64,000 nt of DNA from Conus ventricosus (taxonomy: Eukaryota > Mollusca > Gastropoda > Neogastropoda > Conidae): positions 6,620,378 to 6,684,377 of the forward strand of contig CM031628.1 of assembly GCA_018398815.1 (NCBI GenBank), read 5' to 3'. Shown one piece after another: positions 46,016-57,650 of this stretch (position 1 is its first letter; every line of letters starts with the position of its first letter). The notes below the pieces were generated by a model. That model saw only the letters and a program-made list of their open reading frames with translations, made no database searches and was not told where the DNA came from. The position numbers were made by a program, and so were the translations under genes.

Positions 46016-46115
46016 NNNNNNNNNNNNNNNNNNNNNNNNNNNNNNNNNNNNNNNNNNNNNNNNNNNNNNNNNNNNNNNNNNNNNNNNNNNNNNNNNNNNN
46101 NNNNNNNNNNNNNNN
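46016..46115. other. Scaffold gap, 100 N
   Basis: Exactly 100 N; the left edge ends GGGAT, compatible with a cut GATC. Confidence 0.98.
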
Positions 46116-46935
46116 TTTTAATTGTGGCTCCATCTCCTAATAAAATTTCAAAGTCTCTTCCATTTTCTGGAAGTTCAGCTTGTCATTAACCATATGATGT
46201 CGCCAAATAAAGAGTCGTCATCCTTTCCAGACTTTGAACTTCGTGCTTTGACGTTTATCTTTGACGTTTATCTGGAGATTTCTCGACAAACATTCCATAA
46301 CTATTGCTGACCTAGTGGATCACAAGACAGAAAGAGATGACTGGTCAGGAAACATTGAGGAGGCTCTTCATTATAAAAGAAAAAAGCCCCTTCCCAGGTC
46401 TGTGAACACACTACATGTATGCCAGAGGCCAAAGCAGAGCATAACTCGAAAAGCTGATAAAAACATGAACTCTTGCAACATAAAAAACGTACTATTGTGG
46501 TATAAAACATGACAGCAATATAAAAGCACGATTGAAGTTTTTCATTGTGACAGATATGTTGACAGCCTTTTTAAGGAGATGAATGAAAAGGTGTGGCAAT
46601 ATCTGCTTCCCCTTCCATTATGGTATGTCACCATCAGATCTCCTCCACCAGGGGCAGATTTGTCACTGGATCCTTTTACTGAGGAAGAACTGTCGTCTGT
46701 CGTGAGATTGTGAAGAATGAACTGCATCTGGGTATGGTGGCGTTGAATATTCCTTTTGAAACAACATTTCCATCAAGATTTTGTACTGGCAACGCCTGGC
46801 AAAATGTTTGAGAATTTCCGTCATGACAGACTGCAGAAGTGCGTGGATGAGAAGAAGTCATCTGCTGGACAGATTAGCGCTGTGACTGTGATACATGGAA
46901 CCCGTTAATCAGACATTGGACGGACTCCAAATAAT
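46116..46935. other. Unrecognised short frames
   Basis: On the plus strand broken frames read DLVDHKTERDDWSGNIEEA (46,310), KEMNEKVWQYLLPLPLW (46,570), PFTEEELSSVV (46,670) and FENFRHDRLQKCVDEKKSS (46,810). They look like an old protein-coding fragment, perhaps from a mobile element, with stops between. I do not recognise the family. Confidence 0.3.
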
Positions 46936-46937
46936 TC

Positions 46938-47013
<76 letters not shown>

Positions 47014-47173
47014 CAGGGAGAGAAAGGGGGAGAGAGAGAATGATTTTTTTTCCTGAATGGAGGAAAATTAGTAATCATATACAGGTCAAAACAGAAAAAA
47101 GCAAAACAATGAAGTAGTGTGCGTGTGTGTGTGTAATTGTATGCTCAAAAATGAAAAAAACAAAACAATCAAG

Positions 47174-47230
<57 letters not shown>

Positions 47231-47273
47231 GTGTGTGTGTGGTGCTGTGGTGCGTGCGTGCGTGCGTGGTGTG

Positions 47274-47317
<44 letters not shown>

Positions 47318-47320
47318 TGT

Positions 47321-47375
<55 letters not shown>

Positions 47376-47390
47376 AGAAGAGCGAATACT
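46938..47390. repeat. (GA)n, (TG)n, (GA)n microsatellites
   Basis: GA tract 46,938-47,040, GT tract 47,117-47,320 with GTGC patches, GA tract to 47,390. The left edge of the duplicated block lies about 120 bp further on. Confidence 0.95.
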
Positions 47391-48189
47391 AATACGAATA
47401 TGAATGTTTATTCAGTTTAAGGCCATTGGAAAGGGGCATATATGCAATCAAAGAAAATGAATTAAGGTGCACGTAGAAAGAATGATAAAGAAATTTGTTT
47501 CATAAGGATCTAACAATGAAAATATGGCTTGGACTGTAACTTACTTTGGTAATCAAAGTTGTTAATATCAACGTCAAACGAACACAAATGAAAATTAAAA
47601 CAGAAGAAAAAAAACAAAAAAAAACCCCCAGCCAACATGTGTTCTTGGTGGCCATTTGAAATTGTTGCGGCGTTAACTACATGTTACAGTAAAAAAATAA
47701 AAAAATGGAGAAAAAAAGGGGTTTTCGAGTCCCTTCACCCCCAAAATGTTCGGTAAAGGGTGCTTTTGCTCATTTTGGCCAGTATCTGTTTTTTAAAAGA
47801 CAGAGTTTTGTCTAAGAAAGTGAAAGGCGTACAGTGAACACTGCCACCAAATTTTTTCCCGGTGTTTTTATTGAAAGTTAAACTGTTTGATGTTCAGTAG
47901 GTAGATAAACATATGCAATGTAATGAAAATAATTAATTTTAGACGGGTTACTCAAAAGAAAATGACTGCAAGGGAAAAATAATCTTTTTTTCTTGGTGGA
48001 AAACCCCACCCTGGTACCAAAGGATGCTGTGTAGATTTTTCCAAATGTAGACCAAGGAAATCCCATCAAAAAAAAATAACAAGGAAGGAAAAATTTAAAC
48101 AAAAATTTAAAAAAGCGTTTAAATCCTTTTCCCCTTGAAAGGAGGTAGGTGTTACGTCCCAGTAGACAGATGCTACGGCCTGAACAAAA

Positions 48190-48835
48190 GAAAAAAAACA
48201 AAATGAAGACAACAAGAGAAGGAAAACAAATGCAAAGATATAAGCAAAGAAGAAAAAAAATACAAGCACAATCAAAAAAGGGGAAAACACATGAAATACA
48301 ATACAAAAAAAGAAAAAAAAAATGCAAGCACACATGAAAAAGAACAAAAAAAAGCAAGCCAATCCAAAAGACGAAAACAAATGCAATATCATACAAAAAA
48401 AAAAAAACACAAGCAAGCACACACATAAAAAAAGAAAACGCAAAAAATAAAAAAATAAAAAAAACATGCAACCCAAAATATTGTTAAGACAAAAGAAAAA
48501 AAGAAAACATAAAACACAATACAAAACTAAAAAACATAAAAAACCCCAAAAAAAGATGAAAAAAAAGAAGCCCACATTAAAAAGAAAAAAAAACATACGA
48601 ACACAATACAAAAAAAAAAAAAACATAAAAAATTAAAAAAGAAGAAGACAATGCAAACTGGTAAAGCAAAGAATAAAATAAATGAAAGTACATAAAAGAA
48701 AAAAACTTTGAAAATGTATAAAAAAAAATCAAAGCCCTGGTAAAAGCAAAAGAAGAAAAAAACCCAATGCAGTAAAAAAGAAGAAAAACAAGAAACTATT
48801 ACAAACAAAATTGAAAACAAATGCAAGACATGTGC
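48190..48835. repeat. 31-bp tandem repeat, degraded copy
   Basis: Decayed counterpart of 60,950-61,665: AAAGAAAAAAAA and CAAATGCAA words remain but the ACACATA linkers are mostly eroded. The Phe/Leu-rich frames on the minus strand are artefacts. Confidence 0.75.
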
Positions 48836-49019
48836 AAAAGAGGAATACCATGAAAAAGCTGGATGTTGGAGTACCCCTAAGGCGGAATGGGGGGGGGCCT
48901 TGGCGTGGAGTTACTTATAGAAATCTAACATGGTGAATCGCAGGTTCAAGCCGGTATGGGAAAGAAGGAAGAAGTTCTGTACAGGTTGAAAAGGGATGTC
49001 TTCATTCCATTCACTTTCA

Positions 49020-49570
49020 TTTCATAACAGGGAAATTTTTAGGGGGAAAACCTTTTCTGTGGTAAATTTTCGGGGGGTTAAATTTAGCGGTAAATTTTCG
49101 GGGGGTTAACCGGGTGGTCAATTTCGGGGTTTTTAAATCTTTGGGTAATTTCGGGGGGCAATTTTTCTGTGGTAAATTTTCGGGTTTAATCTTCTTGGGG
49201 TAATTTCGGGGGGGGGCAATTTTTGGGGGTCAATTTAGGGGTTTAATTTCTGTGGTAAAATTTCAGGGGTTTAATTTCTGTGGTAAATTTTAGGGGTAAC
49301 TTCTATGGACTTTTTGCTGAAAAGGAGGCAACCCCAACATTGAAAAATTTTCTAAAGGGGAGATCAATTTCTGTGGTAAAATTTCAGGGGTTAATTTTGG
49401 GGGTAAATTTCGGGGTTTAAACCTTCTGTGGTAAATTTCAGGGGTTTTTTTTTGTGGTAAAATTTTAGGGTTTAATCTTCTGGGGGTCAATTTCAGGGGT
49501 TTTAAATTTCTGTGGTAATTTGGGGGGGTTTATTTTCTGCAGTCAATTTCGGGGGTTTTAAACCCTTTCT
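49020..49570. repeat. 28-bp tandem repeat, degraded copy
   Basis: Counterpart of 61,860-62,412, with GGGGTTTAAT and TTCTGTGGTAAAATTT units of uneven length. Confidence 0.75.
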
Positions 49571-49819
49571 GTGGTCAAAACGTTTTGTGTATAAAGGGAG
49601 GAAAAACCCAACAGAAATAATTGGCCCATTAATCAGAAACAAAAGTTCCTCTAATTTTGAAGTAGGTTGTCTGGAAAATTAAAAGCTTACCTTTGTGCCC
49701 TTCCAGTGGAGAGATTTCATTCATGGTTTTTTTTTGTTCGGCTGGACGCATCTTCTCTCTTCTCTTCTCTCCTCTCTTCCTCCCCTTTTCTCTCTCTCTC
49801 CTCTCTCTCTTCTGTTTAC

Positions 49820-50234
49820 CAGATCACATGTGAATAGCTCGAGTAAGTTGCCCTTCCCCCCGGGATCGAACTCCACACGCCAAGGCTCGCATCGCGCGTG
49901 TGGAATGACGAAATCTTATGACGTAAAGCCCGTGCGCGGGGGGGAAAGGAGGCTCTTCAGTTGGTTAGGTCAGGCCTTTGGGGTCGTGGGATCTTGGGGG
50001 AACCCCGAAGGAAAAGGAGTGGTGACGTCGAGTTCAGTCCACAACAGTGGAGTCCCATCGGCAGGTATCTGCAGCAGTAGCAGCAGTAGCGCAGCGTTAT
50101 CAGTGGCAGTTGCGCGTAGGGGTGATGGTGGCGAAAGGGTGGAATGATTTGCTGATCGTGTGTTGGGGGAGGTTGTCGTGGTAGGCTCATTTTGGCGTGA
50201 TGGTAGTTTGTATGGGGTTTTTCCTCTCTTTCAT
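49820..50234 (-). pseudogene. Degraded copy of the signal-peptide/Ig first exon
   Basis: The start codon region aligns with the Met at 63,175 and the end aligns with CTATTCACATGTGATC before a GTAAAC donor at 49,819. Between them the protein frame is broken many times; scraps such as a Leu/Cys-rich signal region and GLNSTSP remain in other frames. A TATA-like box lies upstream at 50,302-50,309. If the block is an assembly duplicate, this is the same exon as 62,703-63,175 with errors. Confidence 0.6.
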
Positions 50235-50301
50235 TTCGTTTTTAATGAAGAAAACGAAGATGAACTATGTCCCAAAGAGTAAAAGATTTGGTAAAAGCTC
50301 A

Positions 50302-50309
50302 CTTTTATA
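50302..50309 (-). promoter_or_regulatory. TATA box, degraded copy
   Basis: TATAAAAG on the minus strand about 70 nt upstream of the aligned start codon. It is conserved with 63,250-63,257 although the surroundings are eroded. Confidence 0.45.
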
Positions 50310-50699
50310 GCCACATAATAGGTGCACCAGCGTCACATGCCTGTGTTCAGGTGTGACAGTCGTGACTTAAAAATGCACCGAGTGGGCAGTCGAAAGGCGC
50401 CCAGTCCATAATACTATCAAACCAGCCGCATTCCCCCACACACACACAACATACAACACACACAAACACAAACAACAAACACAAAAACACAAACCACACC
50501 CAAGCAGCTTACAGTGAAAATTAAAAGGGGGGAAAACAGTGCAGGCGAGCAATTTTTTCCATCAGCATCAAGTCTTGGCAAAGATTAAAAAAAAAAAAGG
50601 GGGGAGGAGGAGGGAGGGGAAGGAAAAAAACGGGAAGATCTTTTAAATGTTAAACCTTTATTGCAATACATACGTGCAGAGGGCGAAGCGCGCGGCGAC

Positions 50700-51125
50700 A
50701 CACACCACCACACAAAACACACACACAAACACAACAAAAAAAAACCGAAAAAGATTTTCCCGAAATGGGTACCTTTTCCTTTCTCTCTTCTCTTCTCTCT
50801 CCTCTCTTCTCTCTTCCTTCTCAACAAAACCCACCACACACACAAAACAACACAAACACACAAACAAAAACACATATCTTTTCACACTCACCGACACGAC
50901 ACACCACAACAAACACAAAACCCCACAAACACACAAAACACACACAAAATGTTGTTGTCTGTTGTTTGTCACAAACCACAAACACAAACACACACACCAC
51001 ACACCACACACACACCAACCCCAAACTCTCTCTTCTCTCTCTCTTTCTTCTCCCAACACACACACAAACACACACACAACACAACACACACCAAAACACC
51101 CCACACCACCAACACACCACCACAC
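50700..51125. repeat. Eroded CA- and CT-rich tracts
   Basis: ACACAAAC-type sequence with a CT-rich insert (50,775-50,822), the low-quality counterpart of 63,682-64,000. The Cys/Val or Thr/His frames are artefacts. Confidence 0.8.
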
Positions 51126-52770
51126 TAAAAGGGGAAAAGGAGGGGGGTGGATTCCGGTGTGGGGTGTGATTATGTTTTTTGAAGGGGGGGGGGGGGGGGG
51201 GGGGGGTTTAATGAGTAGGGTGAAATTTTGTTTTGTATTGCTTCGTTTTTTCCCGCCGGGGACCATTTAAAGGAAATCGATGTTAATCTGTGTTTTTTTT
51301 TTTTTATTAAGGGGGAGCATGTTATTTTCAACAAAAAGACAAAAAAGCTTTACCAAGCACGTAAACAAATTTTTTAAAATACTGAAATTATGAAAAAAGG
51401 AAGGGTAAGTTCAAAATGAATGGTTTGTTATTTAACAAACTTATTGATTTAATTTATATTATATTCTTTGGCTTAAAAAGAGAAAGGGTACATAAAAAAC
51501 AGTTTTTTTGTGTTTTTTTTTGTTTTTGTTTTGTTTTTTTGTTTTGTGGATGTTTTTCGTCGTAGATCTCTTGTTCAAGCAACTGTTGATCTTCCCAAAT
51601 TTAAAAAGTTGATGAACCAAGAAAGGGTTTAGGTAAGGATTCCCCATTTTCTTTAGCTATGTTTTATTGAGCAATGGAGGGATGTTATTGGTGTCTCTCC
51701 CCCTTTCTTAAATACTTCAAAGTTTCAGTGGGCAATGGAGGGTGTTTTTCGTGTCTCTCTCCCTTTTCTTAAAACTTCAAAGTTTGGGGGCAATTGAAGG
51801 ATTTTGTCCCCCGTCTATTTCCCCTTCCCTTTGACATTTCAGTGGGAAGGAATGTTTTTGGGATGTCCGCCCTCCGGTTACCAAAGTGGGGAGGAAATGT
51901 TACCTGGCGTGATTGGAACTTTGAATCAGAATACTGTGTTGCCTTGTTGACTGACAAAGCGATATCTAGGAAACTCCATGTCCAAGGTCCCTTAGGGCCC
52001 CGACGCGCTTCATGGGAGTGGTATATTTGGGAAAGGGGCCAGTGATCTTTTAATTCTAAGGCCCAAAAACGACTGTCAGAGATTGATTTTGAGGTCCCGC
52101 ATACTTTTGTTTTCAAAGCCTCAAGGGGGCCTTAATACTGGGTTTAAGTAAGAAGGAATCGGTGGGACTAGACATTTATCTTTTGTGAAAAAAGTTTTTG
52201 ATCTCTTTTTTATTCTTTTTGGACCGGGTTTCCCAAATGAAAATGGTAATCTGTAAACCCTTCCCTTTTTACCCCTATTTAAAAAATTTTCTTATCATAT
52301 TAAAAAATTTGTTTTTTAAAAAATTTTCTTTTAATAAAAGGTTCATTATTCTTCATTCCTCACATTCATTTTGTTTTGTTCGTTATTCATTCATTCTTTA
52401 TATTATTCGTTCCCCGTTTTAAATTTATCATTATTCATCCCCTTTTTCATTTTCTTACCCAGGTGTCGGTGGGGCTCTTAAAAACCCTTGTTCGCTTACC
52501 CTACTTCCATCCCTTTTCCAGAGTCCTTTAACGCTACAGTGTGATTGTCTGTCTTTCGGATACAGCTTTCTGTCTCTGGCCCCTGTTTTTAACATTTTGG
52601 CATGTTGTTGTAAAAGAAAATGACAAAATGGAGTTTGGCTGATGTGGACGAAACTGATGGGTTTTGGGGGGGTAATGTGGGTTGGGGGAGTATCAGTGGG
52701 TGTGGAGCAAATAGGTTTACCTTGAATCAGCGACTTTGTGCCCGGATGTTCAAGTCACACTGCAACGTCA
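51126..52770. other. Low-quality sequence without recognised features
   Basis: Starts with a G run (51,185-51,206) and has many homopolymers. A short diverged tandem pair (GGGCAATGGAGGGTG near 51,675 and 51,735) is the only structure. No gene or mobile element was recognised. Confidence 0.4.
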
Positions 52771-52774
52771 GGAA

Positions 52775-53090
52775 GAAGACGCCCTTATATGTTGGCCCTT
52801 TTTCAAGTAAGGATCAGAAGACAGCCTTTTATCATGATGGCCCTTTCCAAGTACAGGATCAGCGCAGCCTTTACATGTTGGCTTTCTCAAGTACGGATCG
52901 ACAGCCTCCCCTTTTGGCCTTTCTCAAGTAAAGGGTGACAGCCTTTTCAGTTGGCCTTTTCAACGTACGGATCAGAAAAGGACGCTTCACCCTGTTTGGG
53001 CCTTTTTCAACGTACAGGTAGAAGACAGCCTTACATGTTGGCCTTTTAACGTAAGGATCAGAAGCCCCACCTGTTGGCCCCTTTTTCAGT
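52775..53090. repeat. About 42-bp tandem repeat, seven to eight units
   Basis: Units with CAGCCTTTACATGTTGGCC and TTTCAAGTACGGATCAG, with irregular lengths that suggest base-calling error. Confidence 0.75.
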
Positions 53091-53339
53091 GACTGGTTGT
53101 ATGGAGAATCCTAGTCAAGTCCAGAGAGTTTGGTGAGGTTGGAAAGAACCCAAACAGTGAAGCAAACAATGATACCAGTGACACATGGCAACAGCTAATA
53201 ATTACGAGTCAACGCCATAAAAAACCTATTTGCGTGAAAAACCTTGCAAAGTGTAAAAAGTCCCAAGTGGCAAGATCATGTAAAGGTCCAGACTTCCCCC
53301 TGACAAAACGCATGGGCACATCCCTGATCCCCGGCCGAA

Positions 53340-54710
53340 ACTGTGCAAACGTCATAGTCCCCGAGAAAACCTGGGCAATACGTCAATAGTTCCCCAGGAT
53401 AAACATGTGCAATACGTCAAAAGTCCCCCGAGACAAAAAATTGTCAAATTTTCAATAGTCCCCGGACAAACATGTGAATTTGTAAAAGTCCCCCGAGCAA
53501 AAAACTGTGCAATACGTAAAAAGTCCCGTGACAAACAATGGAAAAGTCAATTGTCCGAGGGGAAACACGCGCAAACGTCAATAGTCCCCAAATGACAAAC
53601 GTGTTTTCAAACCGTCATTGTCCCCCGTGACAAACACTACAACCGTCAAAGTCCCCCGAGAGAAAAACGCAAAAGTCAATGTCCAAGTGCAACAGTGTGC
53701 AACACGTCAAATTTTCCGCAGTGACAAACCTAAACCGTCAATGTTGAAGAGACAAACAGTCCAAAATGTCAATAGTCCCGGGGGAAAAACACTGTGCAAT
53801 ACGTCAATAGTCCCCAGAGACAAACACTGTGCAACATGTCAATAGTCCCCACTGACAACCACTGTGCAATACGTCAATAGTCCCCAGAGACAAACACTAA
53901 GCAATACGTCAATAATCCCCAGAGACAAACACTGTGCAACACGTCAATAGTCGCCAGTGACAGCCACTGTGCAACACGTCAATAGTCCCCAGAGACAAAC
54001 ACTGTGCAACACGTCAATAGTCCCCAGAGACAAACACTGTGCAACATGTCAATAGTCCCCACTGACAACCACTGTGCAATACGTCAATAGTCCCCAGAGA
54101 CAAACACTAAGCAATACGTCAATAATCCCCAGAGACAAACACTGTGCAACACGTCAATAGTCGCCAGTGACAGCCACTGTGCAACACGTCAATAGTCCCC
54201 AGAGACAAACACTGTGCAACACGTCAATAGTCCCCAGAGACAAACACTGTGCAACACGTCAATAGTCCCCAGAGACAAACACTGTGCAACACGTCAATAG
54301 TCCCCAGAGACAAACACTGTGCAACACGTCAATAGTCCCCAGAGACAAACACTGTGCAACACGTCAATAGTCCCCAGAGACAAACACTGTGCAACACGTC
54401 AATAGTCCCAAGTAACAAACAGTGTGCAATACCTCAATAGTCCGCAGTGACAAACACCTGCAACAAGTCAATAGTCCGCAGTGACAAACACCTGCAGCAT
54501 GTCAATAGTCCCTTGTGACAAACAAAATGCAACACGTCAATAGTCCTGAGTGACAAACTCTGTGCAATAGTCATTAGTCCTCAGCGACAAACACAGTGCA
54601 ATAGTCAACAGTCTCCAGTGACAAACACTGTGCAATACGTCAAAAGCCCCAAGTGACAAACACTGTGCAACACGTCAATAGTCCACAGTTACAAACGCTG
54701 TGCAACATTA
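53340..54710. repeat. 35-bp minisatellite with a 210-bp higher-order repeat
   Basis: About 39 units with GTCAATAGTCCCCAGAGACA and AACACTGTGCAACAC. The first part (to about 53,800) is full of single-base errors; from there the units are clean. Six units form a block of 210 bp that is repeated (starts at 53,838 and 54,048). Confidence 0.93.
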
Positions 54711-54839
54711 TTGGAAATGAAATGAGGCAGGGAATAATAAACAATAAACAGTAAACAAGTGGGGTAGCTTTTGCTCCCGTAAGAAAACCTAACACAGAGT
54801 AACTTTTATTCAAGACTGGCACAGCCTTTTAAACTTGAA

Positions 54840-54947
54840 AACACACAAAACACACACACACACACACAACACACACACACACAAAACACACACACACACA
54901 CACACACATGCACATGCACATGCACACACATATGCACGCGTATGCGT

Positions 54948-55027
<80 letters not shown>

Positions 55028-55068
55028 GCACACACACACACGCACATACACACACAAACACATTCTCT

Positions 55069-55114
<46 letters not shown>
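54840..55114. repeat. (CA)n and (TC)n compound microsatellite
   Basis: CA with GCAC patches to about 55,060, then CT to 55,114. Confidence 0.97.
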
Positions 55115-55117
<3 letters not shown>

Positions 55118-55582
55118 CAAAGATGGCTTCATTACTCACATCGCTCCTGGCAGTCGCACACACTGTACGCCATCAGCAGCAGGAGAAGTGAACAAGGTCC
55201 AGAAACATGCATGGCGGAAAATTCTACAGAAAGCGACACACACAATCATTTAAAACAAAACTATAACAGGGAACATTGTAAAAGTCAGATCCTGACTGTA
55301 CAACCACACCTCAAAATATTCTCACGAAGGGCTACGTACAAAAAGTGTATATTTCGGATTGATCAGTCTTGCCTCTTGTCATTGATTACATTCAGAAAGT
55401 GTCTTAATCTGAAACAGAGAGAAACGCGAATCAAACGCGATGGACGCTTCTAACTCAGCGCTTTTGATTCTTTTGCGTTTGTAGACTGGTCCATTACAGA
55501 AAGAGAACCACCGGCATACATGCCATTCTGCAGTAACTGTTGACCACGATTATGTTGCTGGCAGAAATTAGTTTGAATGAAG

Positions 55583-55905
55583 TTTGTCCCCACCCCTCTC
55601 CCTTCTTCCCCTCCCCTTCCTACATTCATCTATACACACACAGCCCTGTTCTTCCTTCAGTTTGTCCCCACCCCTCTCCCTTCTTCCCCTCCCCTTCCTA
55701 CATTCATCTATACACACACAGCCCTGTTCTTCCTTCAGTTTGTCCCCACCCCTCTCCCTTCTTCCCCTCCCCTTCCTACATTCATCTATACACACACAGC
55801 CCTGTTCTTCCTTCAGTTTGTCCCCACCCCTCTCCCTTCTTCCCTCCCCTTCCTACATTCATCTATACACATACAGCCCTGTTTTTCCTTCAGTTTGGAG
55901 TTACC
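55583..55905. repeat. 78-bp tandem repeat, four units
   Basis: Units start at 55,583, 55,661, 55,739 and 55,817, exactly 78 bp apart and almost identical; the fourth has small changes and a partial fifth follows. Each ends in TTCTTCCTTCAG, which looks like a splice acceptor on the plus strand. The unit is divisible by three, so the frames stay open, but I see no reason to call a gene. Confidence 0.93.
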
Positions 55906-56735
55906 CGGGTCAGAAAAAAAAAAAAAACAGCTTATGTGGATGTTGTCCAAAATATGCATAAAGAGGTATGGTACAACGGTGTGGAAGCTTTAAACTTAGG
56001 GTTTAATCCTTTTGTGCCGTTTAGCTTACAAAAGGATTTATTATCAATACTTTAGTGACATTCATTCAAATGGCACAGAAAAAAATTCATCCATCTAATT
56101 TACCAGTTGTAATAGATGTAATACAGAATAACTACTGTGACAAGATATCCGCACATGTATTTGGCATAACTACTGACAAATTTTAAAATTTTAATTTTAC
56201 TGATAAATTTCACGTATTGAAATGACACGCCTTCTTTTGTTCGTTAAAATCAGCTTTGATATCACTAATATGTTGTTGTAGTCGGATTTGTAGTGTTCAG
56301 ATGACACAATACACATTTGTCGTGATGGCTTGGATTTTGAAAAAAAAAAACATCACTGAACACATCCCGAACATAAACTGACTGAAGGAAGGCCTGTCTC
56401 CAGATATGTACCGCTTGGTTCGGTGGCAATGATTGACGAACACTCACATTGTCTCCTGACTTTCATGAATACAACTCACTATACGCTTACACACACTACG
56501 CCCTCCGAAGTGTTCGACTTCGTGAAGCTAAACGATACATAGATATTTCTTTGTGCGTTAAGGAAGTCAGAGAAAGCTGTGGAGGATGGATACAGGAAGT
56601 ATTTCAGTCTGCTTTAAAAGGGACGTCCTTGTAGCACACTGATTTGCCTCAGCAACAAGAACAACAGTTAGTGTGACAGTGAAGGAACCGTGATGAGATT
56701 ATTATGATGATAATGTCAAAGTGCTGAAAGTGATA
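55906..56735. other. No recognised gene
   Basis: Unique-looking sequence. The frame at 56,449-56,634 (61 codons) matches nothing I know and shows no family motif. Confidence 0.4.
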
Positions 56736-56736
56736 A

Positions 56737-56768
56737 TACTGTGATGTTGATGATGATGATGATGATGA

Positions 56769-56799
<31 letters not shown>

Positions 56800-56965
56800 G
56801 ATGATGATGATGATGACAGACGACAACGACGACGCTAACGACATCGACGACTTTGATGACGATGACGACGAAACGAGGAGGAGGAGGAGGAGAGGAGGAG
56901 GAGGAGGAGGAGAGGAGAAGGAGCAGAAGGAGGAGAAGGAGGAGGAGGATTTTCAGGACGCATTG
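56737..56965. repeat. (GAT)n, (GAC)n and (GAG)n triplet repeats
   Basis: GAT/GATG to about 56,818, GAC/GAT mix to 56,872, then GAG/GGA to 56,950. The Asp- and Glu-rich frame over it is compositional. Confidence 0.9.
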
Positions 56966-57410
56966 GACTAGTTTCTCAGGTGGGAATTCCCATAATTGAT
57001 TTCTATATCTGGGCATTTGGACAGCCGCGTATGAAGAATAGGAATGTTGCTACTGAACGTTGATGACAAACTGACCTCTCCAAACCCCAGGACACCTCCT
57101 CCCTCCTTGCTGGGGGTGCAACATTGTGAACTCGCTAAGGGAGGTTACTCCGGTTGCCTTGTGAGTTAAAGTTAAGTGTTAGCTCCTCGGTCCCCATTTT
57201 CAATCTATTTATGGGAATCATGATGTATGGCGTTGCTCCAAGCCTACTGAGATAAGGCATTCGTTCTTTTTGGGGACATATATCACGATGCCCAGCATGT
57301 TCCTAACAATCCTGATATTGAACCTTTCATGGTGTTCTTTTCTTTATTCTTTTAAATAACGTTTTCAACATCCTTACTTCATCAGGTAACCCCCTACGCC
57401 TTAATCTAAC

Positions 57411-57412
57411 TC

Positions 57413-57479
<67 letters not shown>

Positions 57480-57486
57480 ACACACC
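57411..57486. repeat. (CA)n microsatellite at the 5' side of a LINE
   Basis: CA tract directly abutting the inverted LINE piece; another CA tract follows the 3' tail at 58,780. Confidence 0.95.
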
Positions 57487-57650
57487 GCACACGAAAGTTT
57501 TGCAGTGAAAAATACACCTAGGAATTTTACTGTATCTTTAAACTGAAGTTCGCTTCCACCAATATGAAAGTTCGGCAATTTTCTGGGAGAATTACCAGCA
57601 CTGAAAAACATCATATGGGTTTTATCAACAGAGAAACTTTTGATGTTGAC
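57487..57650 (-). mobile_element. LINE RT thumb fragment, inverted half
   Basis: On the minus strand the frame reads SVDKTHMMFFSAGNSPRKLP and then FKDTVKFLGVFF, the segment after the FADD box of jockey/I-type RTs. It points away from the RNase H part that follows on the plus strand. This is the 5' inverted half of a twin-primed insertion. Confidence 0.7.

Larger units (their letters stand above)
47506..50780 (-). repeat. Duplicated promoter/first-exon block, degraded copy
   Basis: Collinear with 60,237-63,780 and in the same orientation, but about 8% shorter. Differences are mostly single-base losses and homopolymer growth (for example GGTCAATTTCAGGGG becoming GGTAAATTTTCGGGG). It contains the decayed versions of the 31-bp and 28-bp tandem repeats, the first exon and the TATA region. 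The error pattern resembles unpolished single-molecule reads, so an unpurged alternative haplotype is as likely as an old tandem duplication. Confidence 0.85.

Noticed and set aside
48066..48826. Phe-rich frames that look like multi-span membrane proteins
   Set aside because: They are the reverse strand of an A-rich degraded tandem repeat.
55135..55180. Possible 23-nt micro-exon on the minus strand with GTGAGTAA donor
   Set aside because: Length and phase do not fit the receptor chain and there is no related exon elsewhere.
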